A DNA stretch of 15,701 nt from an uncultured Acetatifactor sp. GTDB taxonomy: Bacteria > Bacillota > Clostridia > Lachnospirales > Lachnospiraceae. Every line of letters starts with the position of its first letter. Position 1 is the first letter of the stretch. The position numbers and the translations under genes are program-made. This document shows, piece by piece, positions 1 through 7,929 of this stretch. Below the pieces are notes generated by a model. It did no database searches. It had not been told where the DNA came from and was given only the letters and a program-made list of their open reading frames with translations. The stretch is from positions 1 through 15,701 of the forward strand of contig CAKRRS010000066.1 of assembly GCA_934394665.1 (NCBI GenBank). The letters are read 5' to 3'.

Positions 1-446
1 TCCTGATTTTCAGGAATCTCAAGGAGATCAGCTGCTTCCTGCTGATCGAAGATACCCATGATCACGGTGCCGAGTCCCTGCTCATAAGCTGCCAGGCAAA
101 ATGCCTCGCTGGCAACACCGGCATCGAACATCTGCCATGCATCGCCTCTGGCGGTAGTGAAAGAACCGTCTCTCTCGAAACCACTTCTGCCTTTGATTAC
201 GGAAACTGCGATTACCATAGGTGCGTTCTCCATAATCTTGCCATTACCCGGAAAGGAGGAAGTACATGCGGCCAATTTTGCTTTTTTCTCGCCTTCTACA
301 GCGATATAACGAACGATTTGTGTATGCTTCCAGCTGGGAGCATAAGAAGCTGTCTCTACGATCTGAGCCAAGAGCTCATGAGATACCGGCTGATCCGTGA
401 ACTGACGGATACTTCTGCGGCCTGTGATACATTCTTTTGCAGTCAT
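1..446 (-). CDS. Nitroreductase family protein (partial, C-terminus outside window)
   Basis: This is the N-terminal 148 codons of a flavin-dependent nitroreductase-family protein, read on the minus strand and cut by the left window edge. Seen: an N-terminal ITGRRSIRQF segment (residues 7-16) and APSWKHTQ (36-43), which match the family's R-R-S-x-R and AP-S-x-x-x-Q FMN-binding blocks. A later LGLGTVIMG stretch and a following EIPE match the usual second half of the fold. The start is fixed by AGGAGGATC just upstream of the ATG. Family members are cytoplasmic FMN enzymes that use NAD(P)H to reduce nitro compounds, quinones or flavins; the substrate here cannot be told. It has its own promoter (about 514-542) and is divergent from the next gene. 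Confidence 0.9.
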   Translation of the reverse strand, partial: MTAKECITGRRSIRQFTDQPVSHELLAQIVETASYAPSWKHTQIVRYIAVEGEKKAKLAACTSSFPGNGKIMENAPMVIAVSVIKGRSGFERDGSFTTARGDAWQMFDAGVASEAFCLAAYEQGLGTVIMGIFDQQEAADLLEIPENQ

Positions 447-513
447 GTGTTGATCCTCCTGTATTTTTACTGATTGTGGTAACTGCTCTCACGCAGTCAC
501 ACGCATTTTTCAT

Positions 514-542
514 ATCATATCATTTCCGTGGAGTAGAATCAA
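514..542 (-). promoter_or_regulatory. Predicted sigma-A promoter of the nitroreductase gene
   Basis: On the minus strand TTGATT (542-537) lies exactly 17 bases from TATGAT (519-514). The -10 is preceded by TGA, giving an extended -10 (TGnTATGAT). Transcription would start near 507 and leave a leader of about 60 nt before the ATG. This is a by-eye match, but the spacing and both hexamers are good. Confidence 0.65.
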
Positions 543-595
543 GCCGAAAATTGTGAAAAAAACATACAAAATTTATGAAATAAAATAGAAAGGTT

Positions 596-624
596 TTGCA
601 TTCCTATTTCGAATAGAATATAAT
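596..624 (+). promoter_or_regulatory. Predicted upstream promoter for the PH-like / MATE genes
   Basis: TTGCAT (596-601) and a consensus TATAAT (619-624) are 17 bases apart. Just downstream is an inverted repeat, GCAAGTG (629-635) and CACTTGC (644-650), that overlaps the expected start of transcription. It could be an operator or a leader hairpin. Confidence 0.5.
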
Positions 625-628
625 GAGT

Positions 629-650
629 GCAAGTGAGTCAACACACTTGC
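629..650 (+). repeat. Inverted repeat GCAAGTG-N8-CACTTGC at the predicted transcript start
   Basis: A perfect 7-bp inverted repeat with an 8-nt loop starts 5 bases after the TATAAT at 619-624. No T-run follows, so it is not an intrinsic terminator. Its place fits either a repressor operator or a stabilising 5' hairpin; the sequence does not decide between them. Confidence 0.5.
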
Positions 651-680
651 GTGATTGACGAACGACGAATCGTGAGCTTA

Positions 681-689
681 TGATATAAT
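681..689 (+). promoter_or_regulatory. Predicted second promoter with extended -10 (TGATATAAT)
   Basis: A perfect extended -10 (TG-A-TATAAT) lies 88 bases before the ATG at 777. The nearest -35-like hexamer, TTGACG (655-660), is 23 bases away, which is too far, so any activity would rest on the extended -10. The surrounding bases resemble the 619-624 promoter region, offset by 65 bp. Confidence 0.4.
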
Positions 690-776
690 GAACGCAGGCA
701 ATGAACAGTGCGGACGATAGGGCGAGATCCATATATTAAAAAAAGATAGAAAACAGGGAGAAATAAGGAGGGCAAT

Positions 777-1160
777 ATGGCTGTAGAATTCGTGGAGAAA
801 AAACGCTGGTTATTTTTAGGATTACCTTTTACCTTTACAAAGTATTTTATTCGTGAGGATATGATCACGGTGGATACCGGAGTTTTTACGAAAGTGGAAA
901 ATGATTGCTATATGTATAAAGTGCAGGACGTGGAGCATACGGCGAGCTTCTGGGAGCGTATCGTGGGGCTGGGAACGATCATCTGCTATACCGGCGACAC
1001 GACCCATCCGAAGCTGCTCATCGAGCATATCCGCAATTCCAGGGAAGTCAAGGATTTTATCCTGAAGGAGTCCGAGGAAGCAAGACTGAAGCGCAGAACC
1101 GTGAATATGCTGGATATCGGTTCCGGAGATTTTGGGGATATGGACGGAGACCTGCAGTAA
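777..1160 (+). CDS. Small bacterial PH-like domain protein
   Basis: A 127-residue soluble protein with the look of a bacterial PH-like (bPH_2/DUF304) domain. Seen: a hydrophobic strand KRWLFLGLPFTFTKYFI near residues 9-25, then the strand pattern IREDMITVDTG, the family-typical core YKVQDVEHTASFWERIVGLGT (about residues 47-67) and an ending in which LLIEHIRNSREVKDFI resembles the 'irnp-x-x-v-r-d' end of such domains. The tail (about 98-127) is charged and acidic. Full-length bPH_2 proteins often carry N-terminal membrane helices; here only one short hydrophobic stretch is present, so the protein is probably cytoplasmic or peripheral. The start is set by AAGGAGG (766-772). Function unknown; family assignment is from pattern only. 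Confidence 0.75.
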   Translation: MAVEFVEKKRWLFLGLPFTFTKYFIREDMITVDTGVFTKVENDCYMYKVQDVEHTASFWERIVGLGTIICYTGDTTHPKLLIEHIRNSREVKDFILKESEEARLKRRTVNMLDIGSGDFGDMDGDLQ

Positions 1161-1180
1161 GATACATAGATAAGAAATAC

Positions 1181-1214
1181 AAAGAGACGGGACCTTCCGG
1201 GGTCCTGTCTTTTC
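1181..1214 (+). terminator. Terminator-like hairpin between the PH-like gene and the MATE gene
   Basis: AAAGAGACGGGACC (1181-1194) can pair with GGTCCTGTCTTTT (1201-1213) around a 6-nt loop, giving about 13 pairs with two G-T wobbles. The T-run TCTTTT forms the 3' side of the stem. It lies only 15 nt before the next start codon, so it may work as a partial terminator or attenuator ahead of the transporter. Confidence 0.55.
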
Positions 1215-1228
1215 GGGAGAAGAGATTT

Positions 1229-2602
1229 ATGGAACTTGATATGACGAAGGGAAATCCTTCCAAATTGATCATTAAATTTATCATTCCTATTATTATAGGT
1301 AATATTTTTCAGCAGCTGTACAGCATGGTGGACACGATTATCGTAGGACGATTCGTGGGTGTGGATGCCCTGGCGGCGGTAGGCGCGACCGGATCGGTGA
1401 GCTTTCTGATCCTGGGTTTCACGCAGGGGCTGACTACCGGCTTCACGGTACTGACGGCACAGCGGTTTGGCGCCGGTGACAGGGAAGGCATGCGTAAAAG
1501 TATCGGAAGCGCGGCGGTATTGTCGGTCATCGTGACGATCGTGATGACGGCGGTCAGTATGTTTAGCATGGACGGTCTGCTGCACATGATGAATACGCCG
1601 GAAGATATTTTTGATATGACGAAAGAGTATATCATGATCATCTGTGCAGGAATCGCCTGCAATGTCCTGTATAATCTGTTGTCCAGCATCCTGCGGGCCA
1701 TAGGCAACAGCGTAGTGCCTCTGGTTCTGTTAGTAATTGCTTCTGTGGTTAATATTGTTTTGGATTATGTATTGATCGTGTACGGCCGGATGGGAGTCGG
1801 CGGTGCGGCTTATGCGACGATTATTTCCCAGGGACTGTCCGGCGTGCTGTGCCTGATTTATATTGTAAAAAGTGTACCGACGCTGCATATTCGTCCGGAA
1901 CATTGTAAGCTGGAGAGTCAGTGCGTAAGGAACCAGCTTACCGTTGGTATTCCCATGGCACTGCAGTTCTCCATTACCGCAGTCGGTACGATTCTCGTAC
2001 AGGCAGCGCTGAATCTGCTGGGTTCTACGGTGGTAGCGTCCTATTCGGTGTCCTGCAAGGTGGAGCAGCTGGTGACACAGCCGTTCTCGGCGATGGGTGT
2101 GACGATGGCAACCTACAGTGCACAGAACCGCGGTATCAATGATCTGAACCGGATTCAGAAGGGTGTAAAAGCAGCCAACATCATGTCAGGAATCTATGCA
2201 GTGATCGTCTACGGGCTGGTATATCTGGCAGTGCCTTATATTGTGCCGCTGTTCATCACAGAACAGATTGAGATGGTATGCGGTTATGTGAAAACATATA
2301 TTGCTATCTGCGGTGTGTTCTTTATTCCTCTGGGCATGATCTTTATTTTCAGGAACGCCCTGCAGGGCTGCGGATTCGGTTTCATTCCCATGATGGGCGG
2401 CGTGGTGGAACTGGTGAGCAGAGGTGTTGTCGCTTTCGCGGCGGCATATCTGCTGAGTTATGTCGGCGTCTGCTTCGCCAATGCCAGTGCATGGCTGACT
2501 GCCGGAATCTTTTTACTCATAGCGTATCATTTCCTTATGAAAAAGATGGTGCGTGACAAGAAAGCACATGAGGAGCGGATGCTGGCAGAGGCAATGCAAT
2601 AG
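1229..2602 (+). CDS. MATE family multidrug/sodium antiporter
   Basis: A 457-residue integral membrane protein of the MATE family (NorM/MepA/DinF-like), which exports cationic drugs or metabolites in exchange for Na+ or H+. Seen: the signature start MTKGNPSKLI and the first-helix block IGNIFQQLYSMVDTIIVGRFVG (about residues 26-47), then roughly twelve hydrophobic segments in two halves; the second half begins near residue 235 with VGIPMALQFS. TQGLTTGF and the SYSVSCKVEQLVTQP stretch are also typical. Length is normal for the family. GGGAGA 8 nt before the ATG serves as the ribosome binding site. The substrate cannot be predicted. It follows the PH-like gene on the same strand across a terminator-like hairpin. 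Confidence 0.95.
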   Translation: MELDMTKGNPSKLIIKFIIPIIIGNIFQQLYSMVDTIIVGRFVGVDALAAVGATGSVSFLILGFTQGLTTGFTVLTAQRFGAGDREGMRKSIGSAAVLSVIVTIVMTAVSMFSMDGLLHMMNTPEDIFDMTKEYIMIICAGIACNVLYNLLSSILRAIGNSVVPLVLLVIASVVNIVLDYVLIVYGRMGVGGAAYATIISQGLSGVLCLIYIVKSVPTLHIRPEHCKLESQCVRNQLTVGIPMALQFSITAVGTILVQAALNLLGSTVVASYSVSCKVEQLVTQPFSAMGVTMATYSAQNRGINDLNRIQKGVKAANIMSGIYAVIVYGLVYLAVPYIVPLFITEQIEMVCGYVKTYIAICGVFFIPLGMIFIFRNALQGCGFGFIPMMGGVVELVSRGVVAFAAAYLLSYVGVCFANASAWLTAGIFLLIAYHFLMKKMVRDKKAHEERMLAEAMQ

Positions 2603-2616
2603 GGTTAAGGCATTTT

Positions 2617-3039
2617 TCAGCGCAGGATTTTTTCAAAGAATAGTCCTGCGAGGAACCACCAGGGGGCATAATCTAATCGTATGATGCGGTGGATATGGAA
2701 ACGGCTTTTTAGATAGTCCCAGGGGCACAGGCCGTGTTTCCAGAGCAGGCGCCCACTGAAGTATTCTACGGTAAAAATCAGCAGCATATAGAACAGTCCC
2801 CGTTTCAGACGGTCGACATGCAGTTTCGCGAAAAGCCGCTTGAACGGTGCCAGCAGGCAGGCGCAGCCGTAGATGGGGAACATCCACAGCGAAGTGGTGC
2901 CGGTAAGCCGCAGGTCACGGCGCTTCAGAGAATGCAGCGCGGTGAACAGGATTTCCATACACCAGCCGCATAAGCCGCAGAGCAGAAAGTTTCTGCCGAA
3001 GATTTTTAAGTTGTTTGTTGCTGCTTCAATCTTTTTCAT
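2617..3039 (-). CDS. CmpB-type putative ABC-transporter permease (PF06541-like) membrane protein
   Basis: A 140-residue membrane protein that fits the CmpB / putative ABC-transporter type IV family. Seen: an N-terminal helix with GWCMEILF (residues 25-32), the family block LTGTTSLWMFPIYGCACLL (about 45-63) that resembles the usual 'G-x-l-n-G-p-x-x-P-I-Y-G-x-G' loop, a helix at about 82-98 ending in VEYFSGRLLW, and the C-terminal WDYLKSRF block (107-114) before a final hydrophobic segment. The role of this family is not established; no ATPase partner is nearby. It converges on the MATE gene with only 14 bases between the stops. No good ribosome binding site precedes the ATG, so the start is less certain. 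Confidence 0.75.
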   Translation of the reverse strand: MKKIEAATNNLKIFGRNFLLCGLCGWCMEILFTALHSLKRRDLRLTGTTSLWMFPIYGCACLLAPFKRLFAKLHVDRLKRGLFYMLLIFTVEYFSGRLLWKHGLCPWDYLKSRFHIHRIIRLDYAPWWFLAGLFFEKILR

Positions 3040-3212
3040 GAAGTTAGTATGTGTATGTTATATAGAAAAGATACTGAAGTAACTGAAAGAGATGCATAGC
3101 AACTCTGAAATGCAGTTTTGCGAATAAGACTCCGAAGCGTTCAAAAATCTGCTCGGAAAACACGAAGTAATAAAAGAAAAAGGTCCATGTTTTGAGACAG
3201 AAGGAAGCAGCC

Positions 3213-4529
3213 ATGAATTATCAGGAAGCAATGGAATATATGGAAAAAGTGGGAACCTACGGAATCGTTCCGGGGCTGGACAGCATCAGAGAGCTGTGCC
3301 GGAGACTGGGCAATCCGCAGGACGACCTGAAGTTCGTTCATATCGCGGGAACGAACGGAAAAGGATCCACACTTGCCTATATTTCTTCTATTTTACAGGC
3401 AGCCGGATACCGGGTAGGGAAATATATATCACCCGTTATTATTGAATATTGCGAGAAAATTCAGATCGGAAAGCAGAAAATATCCCATAAAGATTTGTGC
3501 GAAGGTTTGGATATCATCAGAAAATATTGTGATGATATGGTGAAAGACGGCTTTCACCATCCAACACCGTTTGAAATAGAGACGGCATTGGCCTTTTGGT
3601 ATTTCAAGGAGAAAAATTGTGATATCGTCGTGCTGGAGACCGGGATGGGCGGCAGAGAAGACGCTACCAACCTGATCACGACGACACAGGTAGCGGTACT
3701 GGCGTCCATTGGTATGGATCACATGAAATTTTTAGGAAACAGTCTGGAAGAGATCGCAGCCCACAAGGCAGGCATCTGCAAGCCCGGGTGTATCGTGGTA
3801 TCCATGAGACAAAAGGACGCTGCCATGAAAGTGGTGGAACAGACGGCAGCACAGCTTGACTGTCCTATTATCATTGCGGATGCAGAAAATGCAAAACACG
3901 TAAAATACGGTCTGAAAAAGCAGACGTTTGATTACGGAGATTACAAAAAGCTGGAGATCTCACTGGCCGGAAAGTTCCAGGTGGCAAACGCCGTGCTGGC
4001 GATAGAAGCAGTACAGGCACTGGAAATGTGCGGATACGAAATCAAAGAAAGTGCGATGCGCAAGGGCCTGCGTGAAACTTCCTGGAGCGGACGGCTGCAG
4101 ATATTGGAAACACACCCGTTATTTATCATAGACGGTGCTCACAATGAGGATGCAGCCGTAAAACTTGCGGATTCCATAGAATTCTATTTTACAAATAAAA
4201 GAATTATCTATATAATGGGAATGTTAAAGGATAAGGAAGTAGATCGTGTGATTGCATTGACGGAAAAATATGCGGATCAGATTCTCACGGTAACACCTCC
4301 CGAAAATTCCAGAGCCATGCATGCGTATGATCTGGCACAGGAGGTAGCGAAGGTACACACAGACGTGACGGCAGTCGACAGTCTGGAAGAGGCGGTGGAA
4401 CTGAGTCATCTGCTGGCAGGAAAAAATGATGTGATATTGTGTTTTGGGTCACTCTCTTATCTGGGAAGAATCCTGAAGATCATGGAGAAGAGACAGGCAG
4501 CGACAGGAACACGGAAAGCGAAGCGGTAA
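3213..4529 (+). CDS. folC: Bifunctional dihydrofolate synthase / folylpolyglutamate synthase
   Basis: A 438-residue Mur-ligase-family enzyme that adds glutamate to dihydropteroate (making dihydrofolate) and lengthens the polyglutamate tail, using ATP. Seen: the P-loop GTNGKGST (46-53), a SPVIIEY block in place of the usual [16 protein letters not shown], the HKAGI motif whose lysine is normally carbamylated, DGAHNEDA in the C-terminal half and TPPENSRAM. The ATG at 3213 is preferred over an in-frame TTG at 3192, because AAGGAAG (3201-3207) sits 5 nt before it. It is the first gene of the folate operon; the next gene starts 8 nt after its stop. No clear sigma-A promoter or tetrahydrofolate riboswitch was seen upstream (3040-3212). 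Confidence 0.96.
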   Translation: MNYQEAMEYMEKVGTYGIVPGLDSIRELCRRLGNPQDDLKFVHIAGTNGKGSTLAYISSILQAAGYRVGKYISPVIIEYCEKIQIGKQKISHKDLCEGLDIIRKYCDDMVKDGFHHPTPFEIETALAFWYFKEKNCDIVVLETGMGGREDATNLITTTQVAVLASIGMDHMKFLGNSLEEIAAHKAGICKPGCIVVSMRQKDAAMKVVEQTAAQLDCPIIIADAENAKHVKYGLKKQTFDYGDYKKLEISLAGKFQVANAVLAIEAVQALEMCGYEIKESAMRKGLRETSWSGRLQILETHPLFIIDGAHNEDAAVKLADSIEFYFTNKRIIYIMGMLKDKEVDRVIALTEKYADQILTVTPPENSRAMHAYDLAQEVAKVHTDVTAVDSLEEAVELSHLLAGKNDVILCFGSLSYLGRILKIMEKRQAATGTRKAKR

Positions 4530-4537
4530 AAGATAAA

Positions 4538-5095
4538 ATGGTAGATCAGAAAAAAGTACAGGAAGCGATAAAGCTTTTACTGGAAGGAATCGGCGAAGAT
4601 ACAGACAGAGAAGGACTGAAGGAGACGCCGGAACGAATCGGAAGAATGTATGAGGAGATCTGCGGCGGTATGGACGGGGATGCAGGAGAGCATCTCTCAA
4701 AGGTATTCTCTGTAGAAAATAATGAAATGGTGCTGGAAAAGGACATTACGTTTTATTCTATGTGCGAGCATCATCTGATGCCTTTCTACGGAAAAGCACA
4801 CGTGGCATACATTCCGGACGGAAAGGTAGTGGGCTTAAGCAAACTTGCCAGAACCGTGGAAGTCTACGCCAAAAGATTACAGATCCAGGAACGGATGACG
4901 GCGCAGATCGCCGATGACATTATGAAATATCTGGCACCACAGGGCGTCATGGTCATGCTGGAAGCGGAGCATATGTGCATGACGATGCGCGGCATCAAAA
5001 AGCCCGGCAGTCAGACAGTTACCTTGGTGACCAGAGGTGTTTTTGCGGAGAATAAGGAACTGCAGGACAGATTTTTACAGTTGATAAAACATTAA
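4538..5095 (+). CDS. folE: GTP cyclohydrolase I
   Basis: A 185-residue GTP cyclohydrolase I (type IA), the first enzyme of pterin synthesis, turning GTP into 7,8-dihydroneopterin triphosphate and formate. Seen: the zinc and active-site block MCEHHLMPF with Cys76, His78 and His79, the second zinc cysteine Cys147 in [17 protein letters not shown] (113-121) and KPGSQTVT. All expected ligands are present and the length is standard. The ATG at 4538 gives a normal N-terminus; an in-frame GTG at 4439 would overlap folC by 91 bases and add a non-family extension. The ribosome binding site is weak (AAGCGG at 4521-4526), so coupling to folC translation 8 nt upstream is likely. Confidence 0.97.
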   Translation: MVDQKKVQEAIKLLLEGIGEDTDREGLKETPERIGRMYEEICGGMDGDAGEHLSKVFSVENNEMVLEKDITFYSMCEHHLMPFYGKAHVAYIPDGKVVGLSKLARTVEVYAKRLQIQERMTAQIADDIMKYLAPQGVMVMLEAEHMCMTMRGIKKPGSQTVTLVTRGVFAENKELQDRFLQLIKH

Positions 5096-5141
5096 GGACG
5101 GACAGCAAAGAAAACGGATAGAAGGTATTGAGGCTACTGTA

Positions 5142-5624
5142 TTGGATAGAATTGATAAAATATTAAATCATAATTTGTTTTTATACCATTTACAGAAAAA
5201 TAATGCGGCAGAAGCAGACAGACGCTTCTGCCGTCATAGTATGGTGCATTTTCTGGATGTGGCGAGAATCGGCACGATTATCTCACTGGAAGAAGAGATT
5301 GCGGTGGACCGGGAGTGGATCTATGCGGCAGCACTGTTGCACGACTGTGGAAAACATGAGCAGTACGCAAGCGGCACACCGCATGAACAGGCGAGTGCCG
5401 GAATTGCTCCGGAAATCTTGAAAGATTGTGGATTTGATGATAAGGAAACAGATGTTATTGTAACGGCAATCCTGCGGCACAGAGATCCGGAGGCCGCGAA
5501 AGAGCGCAATCTGAACGGTATTTTATACCGGGCGGACAAGGGAAGCCGTGCATGTTTTGCCTGTGAGGCAGAGAGCGACTGCAACTGGAAAGACGGGAAA
5601 AAAAATCTGGTGATCAGGTACTGA
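5142..5624 (+). CDS. HD-domain metal-dependent phosphohydrolase in folate operon
   Basis: A 160-residue HD-superfamily protein. Seen: His36 in RHSMVHFLDVAR, the paired His67-Asp68 in YAAALLHDCGKHEQY, a downstream His81, His113 in ILRHRDPE and a late Asp132 in LYRADKGSR, which together make a complete H...HD...H...D metal site. The C-terminus carries three cysteines, Cys138, Cys141 and Cys147 (C-x2-C-x5-C), then N-W. It probably starts at TTG (5142): GAGG lies 8 nt upstream and no in-frame ATG fits. HD enzymes usually hydrolyse phosphate esters or nucleotides. Its place between folE and folP suggests a pterin-phosphate substrate, perhaps dihydroneopterin triphosphate or monophosphate; that is inference. 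General nucleotide housekeeping is the alternative. Confidence 0.85.
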   Translation: MDRIDKILNHNLFLYHLQKNNAAEADRRFCRHSMVHFLDVARIGTIISLEEEIAVDREWIYAAALLHDCGKHEQYASGTPHEQASAGIAPEILKDCGFDDKETDVIVTAILRHRDPEAAKERNLNGILYRADKGSRACFACEAESDCNWKDGKKNLVIRY

Positions 5625-5661
5625 AAAGTGAATGATAATAAAAATACGGGGAGAAAAGCAA

Positions 5662-6468
5662 ATGAAGATCGGCAACAGAGAGTATCAGACAAAAGGACAT
5701 ACTTACGTGATGGGAATCCTCAACGTAACACCGGATTCTTTTTCCGATGGCGGAAAATGGAATGACAGAGACAGAGCTTTGAAACATGTGGAAGAAATGA
5801 TTGCGGAAGGCATGGACATCGTGGATATCGGCGGAGAATCGACACGTCCCGGGTATACCCTTCTGTCCGATGAGGAAGAGATTTCCAGAATTGCACCTAT
5901 GATCGAAGCGGTTAAGGCGAATTTTGATATTCCTATTTCGCTGGATACTTATAAAAGCAAAGTTGCCGAAGCCGGAATCCTGGCAGGTGCGGATCTCATC
6001 AATGATATCTGGGGACTGAAATACGATAGAAGAATGGCAGAGGTCATTGCAAAGAGTGGTCTGCCGTGCTGTCTGATGCATAATCGTAAAGAAGCAAATT
6101 ATCGTGATTTCATGCAGGATGTGGCTGCAGATCTGGCGGATACGATCCATATTGCGGAAGCTGCAGGAATTGCGGATGAGAAGATCATACTGGATCCCGG
6201 TGTGGGCTTTGGAAAAACTTACGAGAACAATCTGGAGATCATTCATTATCTGGAAGAACTGAATATGTTCGGATATCCCCTTTTATTGGGGTGCAGCCGT
6301 AAATCGGTGATCGGTCTGACACTGGATCTGCCGGTGAATGACCGACTGGAAGGGACGCTTGTTACCACTATGTTTGGCGTACAGAAAGGCTGTATGTTCG
6401 TGCGTGTGCATGATGTGAAAGAAAATGTAAGGACGATTAAGATGTGTGAAGCAATTCTGAACAGCTGA
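5662..6468 (+). CDS. folP: Dihydropteroate synthase
   Basis: A 268-residue TIM-barrel enzyme that joins 6-hydroxymethyl-7,8-dihydropterin pyrophosphate to p-aminobenzoate; it is the sulfonamide target. Seen: both family signatures, MGILNVTPDSFSDGG (17-31) and DIVDIGGESTRPGY (52-65), then the catalytic-site residues Asn21, Asp95 (SLDTYKS), Asn114 (INDIWG), Asp178 (LDPGVGFGK), Lys214 (SRKS) and Arg248/His250 (RVHD). Nothing suggests a resistance-type insertion. The ATG at 5662 is chosen because GGGGAG (5648-5653) is 8 nt upstream; an in-frame ATG at 5632 lacks a good site. It lies 37 nt after the HD gene. Confidence 0.97.
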   Translation: MKIGNREYQTKGHTYVMGILNVTPDSFSDGGKWNDRDRALKHVEEMIAEGMDIVDIGGESTRPGYTLLSDEEEISRIAPMIEAVKANFDIPISLDTYKSKVAEAGILAGADLINDIWGLKYDRRMAEVIAKSGLPCCLMHNRKEANYRDFMQDVAADLADTIHIAEAAGIADEKIILDPGVGFGKTYENNLEIIHYLEELNMFGYPLLLGCSRKSVIGLTLDLPVNDRLEGTLVTTMFGVQKGCMFVRVHDVKENVRTIKMCEAILNS

Positions 6469-6558
6469 TTACAGGAAGATATGCAGTGAATGCTTTACAA
6501 TAAACACTATATGGCGGAAGCAATTAAGAAGAAAAAAGCCGGAAAGGAAATAACGCAA

Positions 6559-7416
6559 ATGCAGGCAGGTAGGTACCAGGATCAGATCCGCATTGAAGAA
6601 TTGGAAGTTTATGCATACCACGGTGTGTATCCGGAGGAAAATGAAAAAGGACAGCATTTTTATGTAAATGCCACACTTTATACGGATACGCGTCCTGCAG
6701 GCATGGCGGATGATCTGAGCCTGTCTACCAATTACGGAGAAGTCTGTGAGTTTATCACGAAATATATGCAACAGCATACCTTTCAATTGATCGAGACGGT
6801 TGCAGAGCAGACGGCACAGGAAATACTACAGCATTTTCCGCTGGTACAGGGAATAGACCTGGAGATTCGTAAACCGGAGGCTCCGATTGCACTTCCTTTT
6901 GGCAGTGTATCGGTAGCGATTCACAGAGAGTGGCATGAAGCTTATATCGCAGTGGGATCCAACATGGGAGACAGCAGAGAGCATATTGCCCGGGCTTTGG
7001 GAGAACTGAAAAAAGTGAAAGAGATCAGAGTTACAAAAGTGTCGGAACTTTTAGAGACTTCTCCTTATGGCGTGGTAGAACAGGACAACTTTGTAAACGG
7101 AATGTTCGGGATTCGGACACTTCTTACACCGGAAGAATTGTTGCGGGAATTGCACCGGATCGAACAGAGCGAAGGCAGAGAACGCAAAATCCACTGGGGA
7201 CCCAGAACACTGGATCTGGATATTATTTTTTTTGATGATTTGATCTATAACTCGGAGGATCTGGTGATTCCGCATATTGACCTGGAAAACCGTTATTTTG
7301 TATTAAAACCGCTGAGTGAACTGGCTCCTAATTTTCGTCATCCGGTGACACACAAGACAGTAATGCAGATGCTTGCGGGACTGCCAAAAGGTCTTACGGA
7401 AGGAAACGAAGTGTAA
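6559..7416 (+). CDS. folBK: Bifunctional dihydroneopterin aldolase / HPPK (FolB-FolK fusion)
   Basis: A fused enzyme of about 285 residues that carries out two successive steps between dihydroneopterin and the FolP substrate. The FolB half (about 1-122) shows YAYHGVYPEENEKGQ with Glu27, TNYGEV with Tyr60, IETVAEQ with Glu80, and Lys105 in EIRKPEAPI, matching the aldolase active site. The FolK half (about 127-285) shows AVGSNMGD, ETSPYGVVEQDNFVNG and the HPPK signature RKIHWGPRTLDLDI, including metal-binding Asp219 and Asp221. AAAGGA about 10 nt before 6559 and the family's usual N-terminus support this start; in-frame ATGs at 6490 and 6511 would add a lysine-rich extension. The 3' end overlaps the opposing gene by 23 bases. 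Confidence 0.94.
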   Translation: MQAGRYQDQIRIEELEVYAYHGVYPEENEKGQHFYVNATLYTDTRPAGMADDLSLSTNYGEVCEFITKYMQQHTFQLIETVAEQTAQEILQHFPLVQGIDLEIRKPEAPIALPFGSVSVAIHREWHEAYIAVGSNMGDSREHIARALGELKKVKEIRVTKVSELLETSPYGVVEQDNFVNGMFGIRTLLTPEELLRELHRIEQSEGRERKIHWGPRTLDLDIIFFDDLIYNSEDLVIPHIDLENRYFVLKPLSELAPNFRHPVTHKTVMQMLAGLPKGLTEGNEV

Positions 7417-7891
7417 AATTGGCACAAAGACCGATGAACAGTCCGGTCAGCAGACCGCTCAGCAATAAAAACGGCAGATAGACAAGCACTGCGGGAACAG
7501 AAGTCAATAAGAAAGCTACGGCTATTTGCCCGAGATTATGAAAAACAGCACCTGTCATGCTTGCAAGAAACAGGTAATGTCCGTGCAGGAGTTTTTTTAC
7601 AAAGATCATGGCAAGCAGACAGAAGACACCACCGGTGAGGCTGTAAAGGAGACTCATAAATTGCCCGAAGAACATTGTGGCAAGCAGAATACGAACCAAG
7701 AGGACAAGAAAGGCATCTTTGGCAGAATATTTCCATAGAGCAACAAGCGTTATGATATTCGCCAGACCTAATTTGATCCCCGGAATCGGTACGAATGGCG
7801 GCAACATGCTTTCTACGGCATAGAGCGCCAGGGAAATTGTGGAAAGCAGGGCGAGTGTTGTAAGTTTGTGCGTCTTTTGATTTGGATTCAT
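7394..7891 (-). CDS. GX transporter family membrane protein (Hpre_diP_synt_I / EetB-like)
   Basis: A 165-residue membrane protein of the family annotated either as heptaprenyl diphosphate synthase component I or as GX transporter. Seen: about five hydrophobic helices, the hallmark PIPGIKLGLANIITL after the first helix, and VFHNLGQ in the second half. Such proteins resemble small-molecule uptake (S-type) components; in Listeria a relative (EetB) is needed for flavin-based extracellular electron transfer, as I recall. The upstream NusG-II gene is its operon partner. The start at 7891 has GAAAGG 10 nt upstream; an alternative ATG at 7930 overlaps the NusG-II stop (TAATG) and would add 13 residues. 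True substrate unknown. Confidence 0.88.
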   Translation of the reverse strand: MNPNQKTHKLTTLALLSTISLALYAVESMLPPFVPIPGIKLGLANIITLVALWKYSAKDAFLVLLVRILLATMFFGQFMSLLYSLTGGVFCLLAMIFVKKLLHGHYLFLASMTGAVFHNLGQIAVAFLLTSVPAVLVYLPFLLLSGLLTGLFIGLCANFTLRFLP

Positions 7892-7929
7892 ACGGGAAAA
7901 GCCTTTCTTTTTATAGCGAATAGGTTGCA

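Noticed and set aside
2621..2650. Inverted repeat CGCAGGA...TCCTGCG near the MATE/CmpB convergent ends
   Set aside because: It lies within the CmpB coding end, has a 16-nt loop, and no T-run follows on either strand, so a terminator call is not supported.
3187..3195. Mini open frame ATG-TTT-TGA just before folC
   Set aside because: Two codons with a weak AAAGG site could arise by chance; there is no evidence for a regulatory role.
3040..3212. Possible tetrahydrofolate riboswitch or clear promoter before folC
   Set aside because: I found no match to the known THF riboswitch core and no -35/-10 pair with good spacing. An AT-rich stretch is present but is not enough.
4439..4537. Upstream GTG start for folE
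   Set aside because: It would overlap folC deeply and add residues not found in GTP cyclohydrolase I; the ATG at 4538 gives the normal length.
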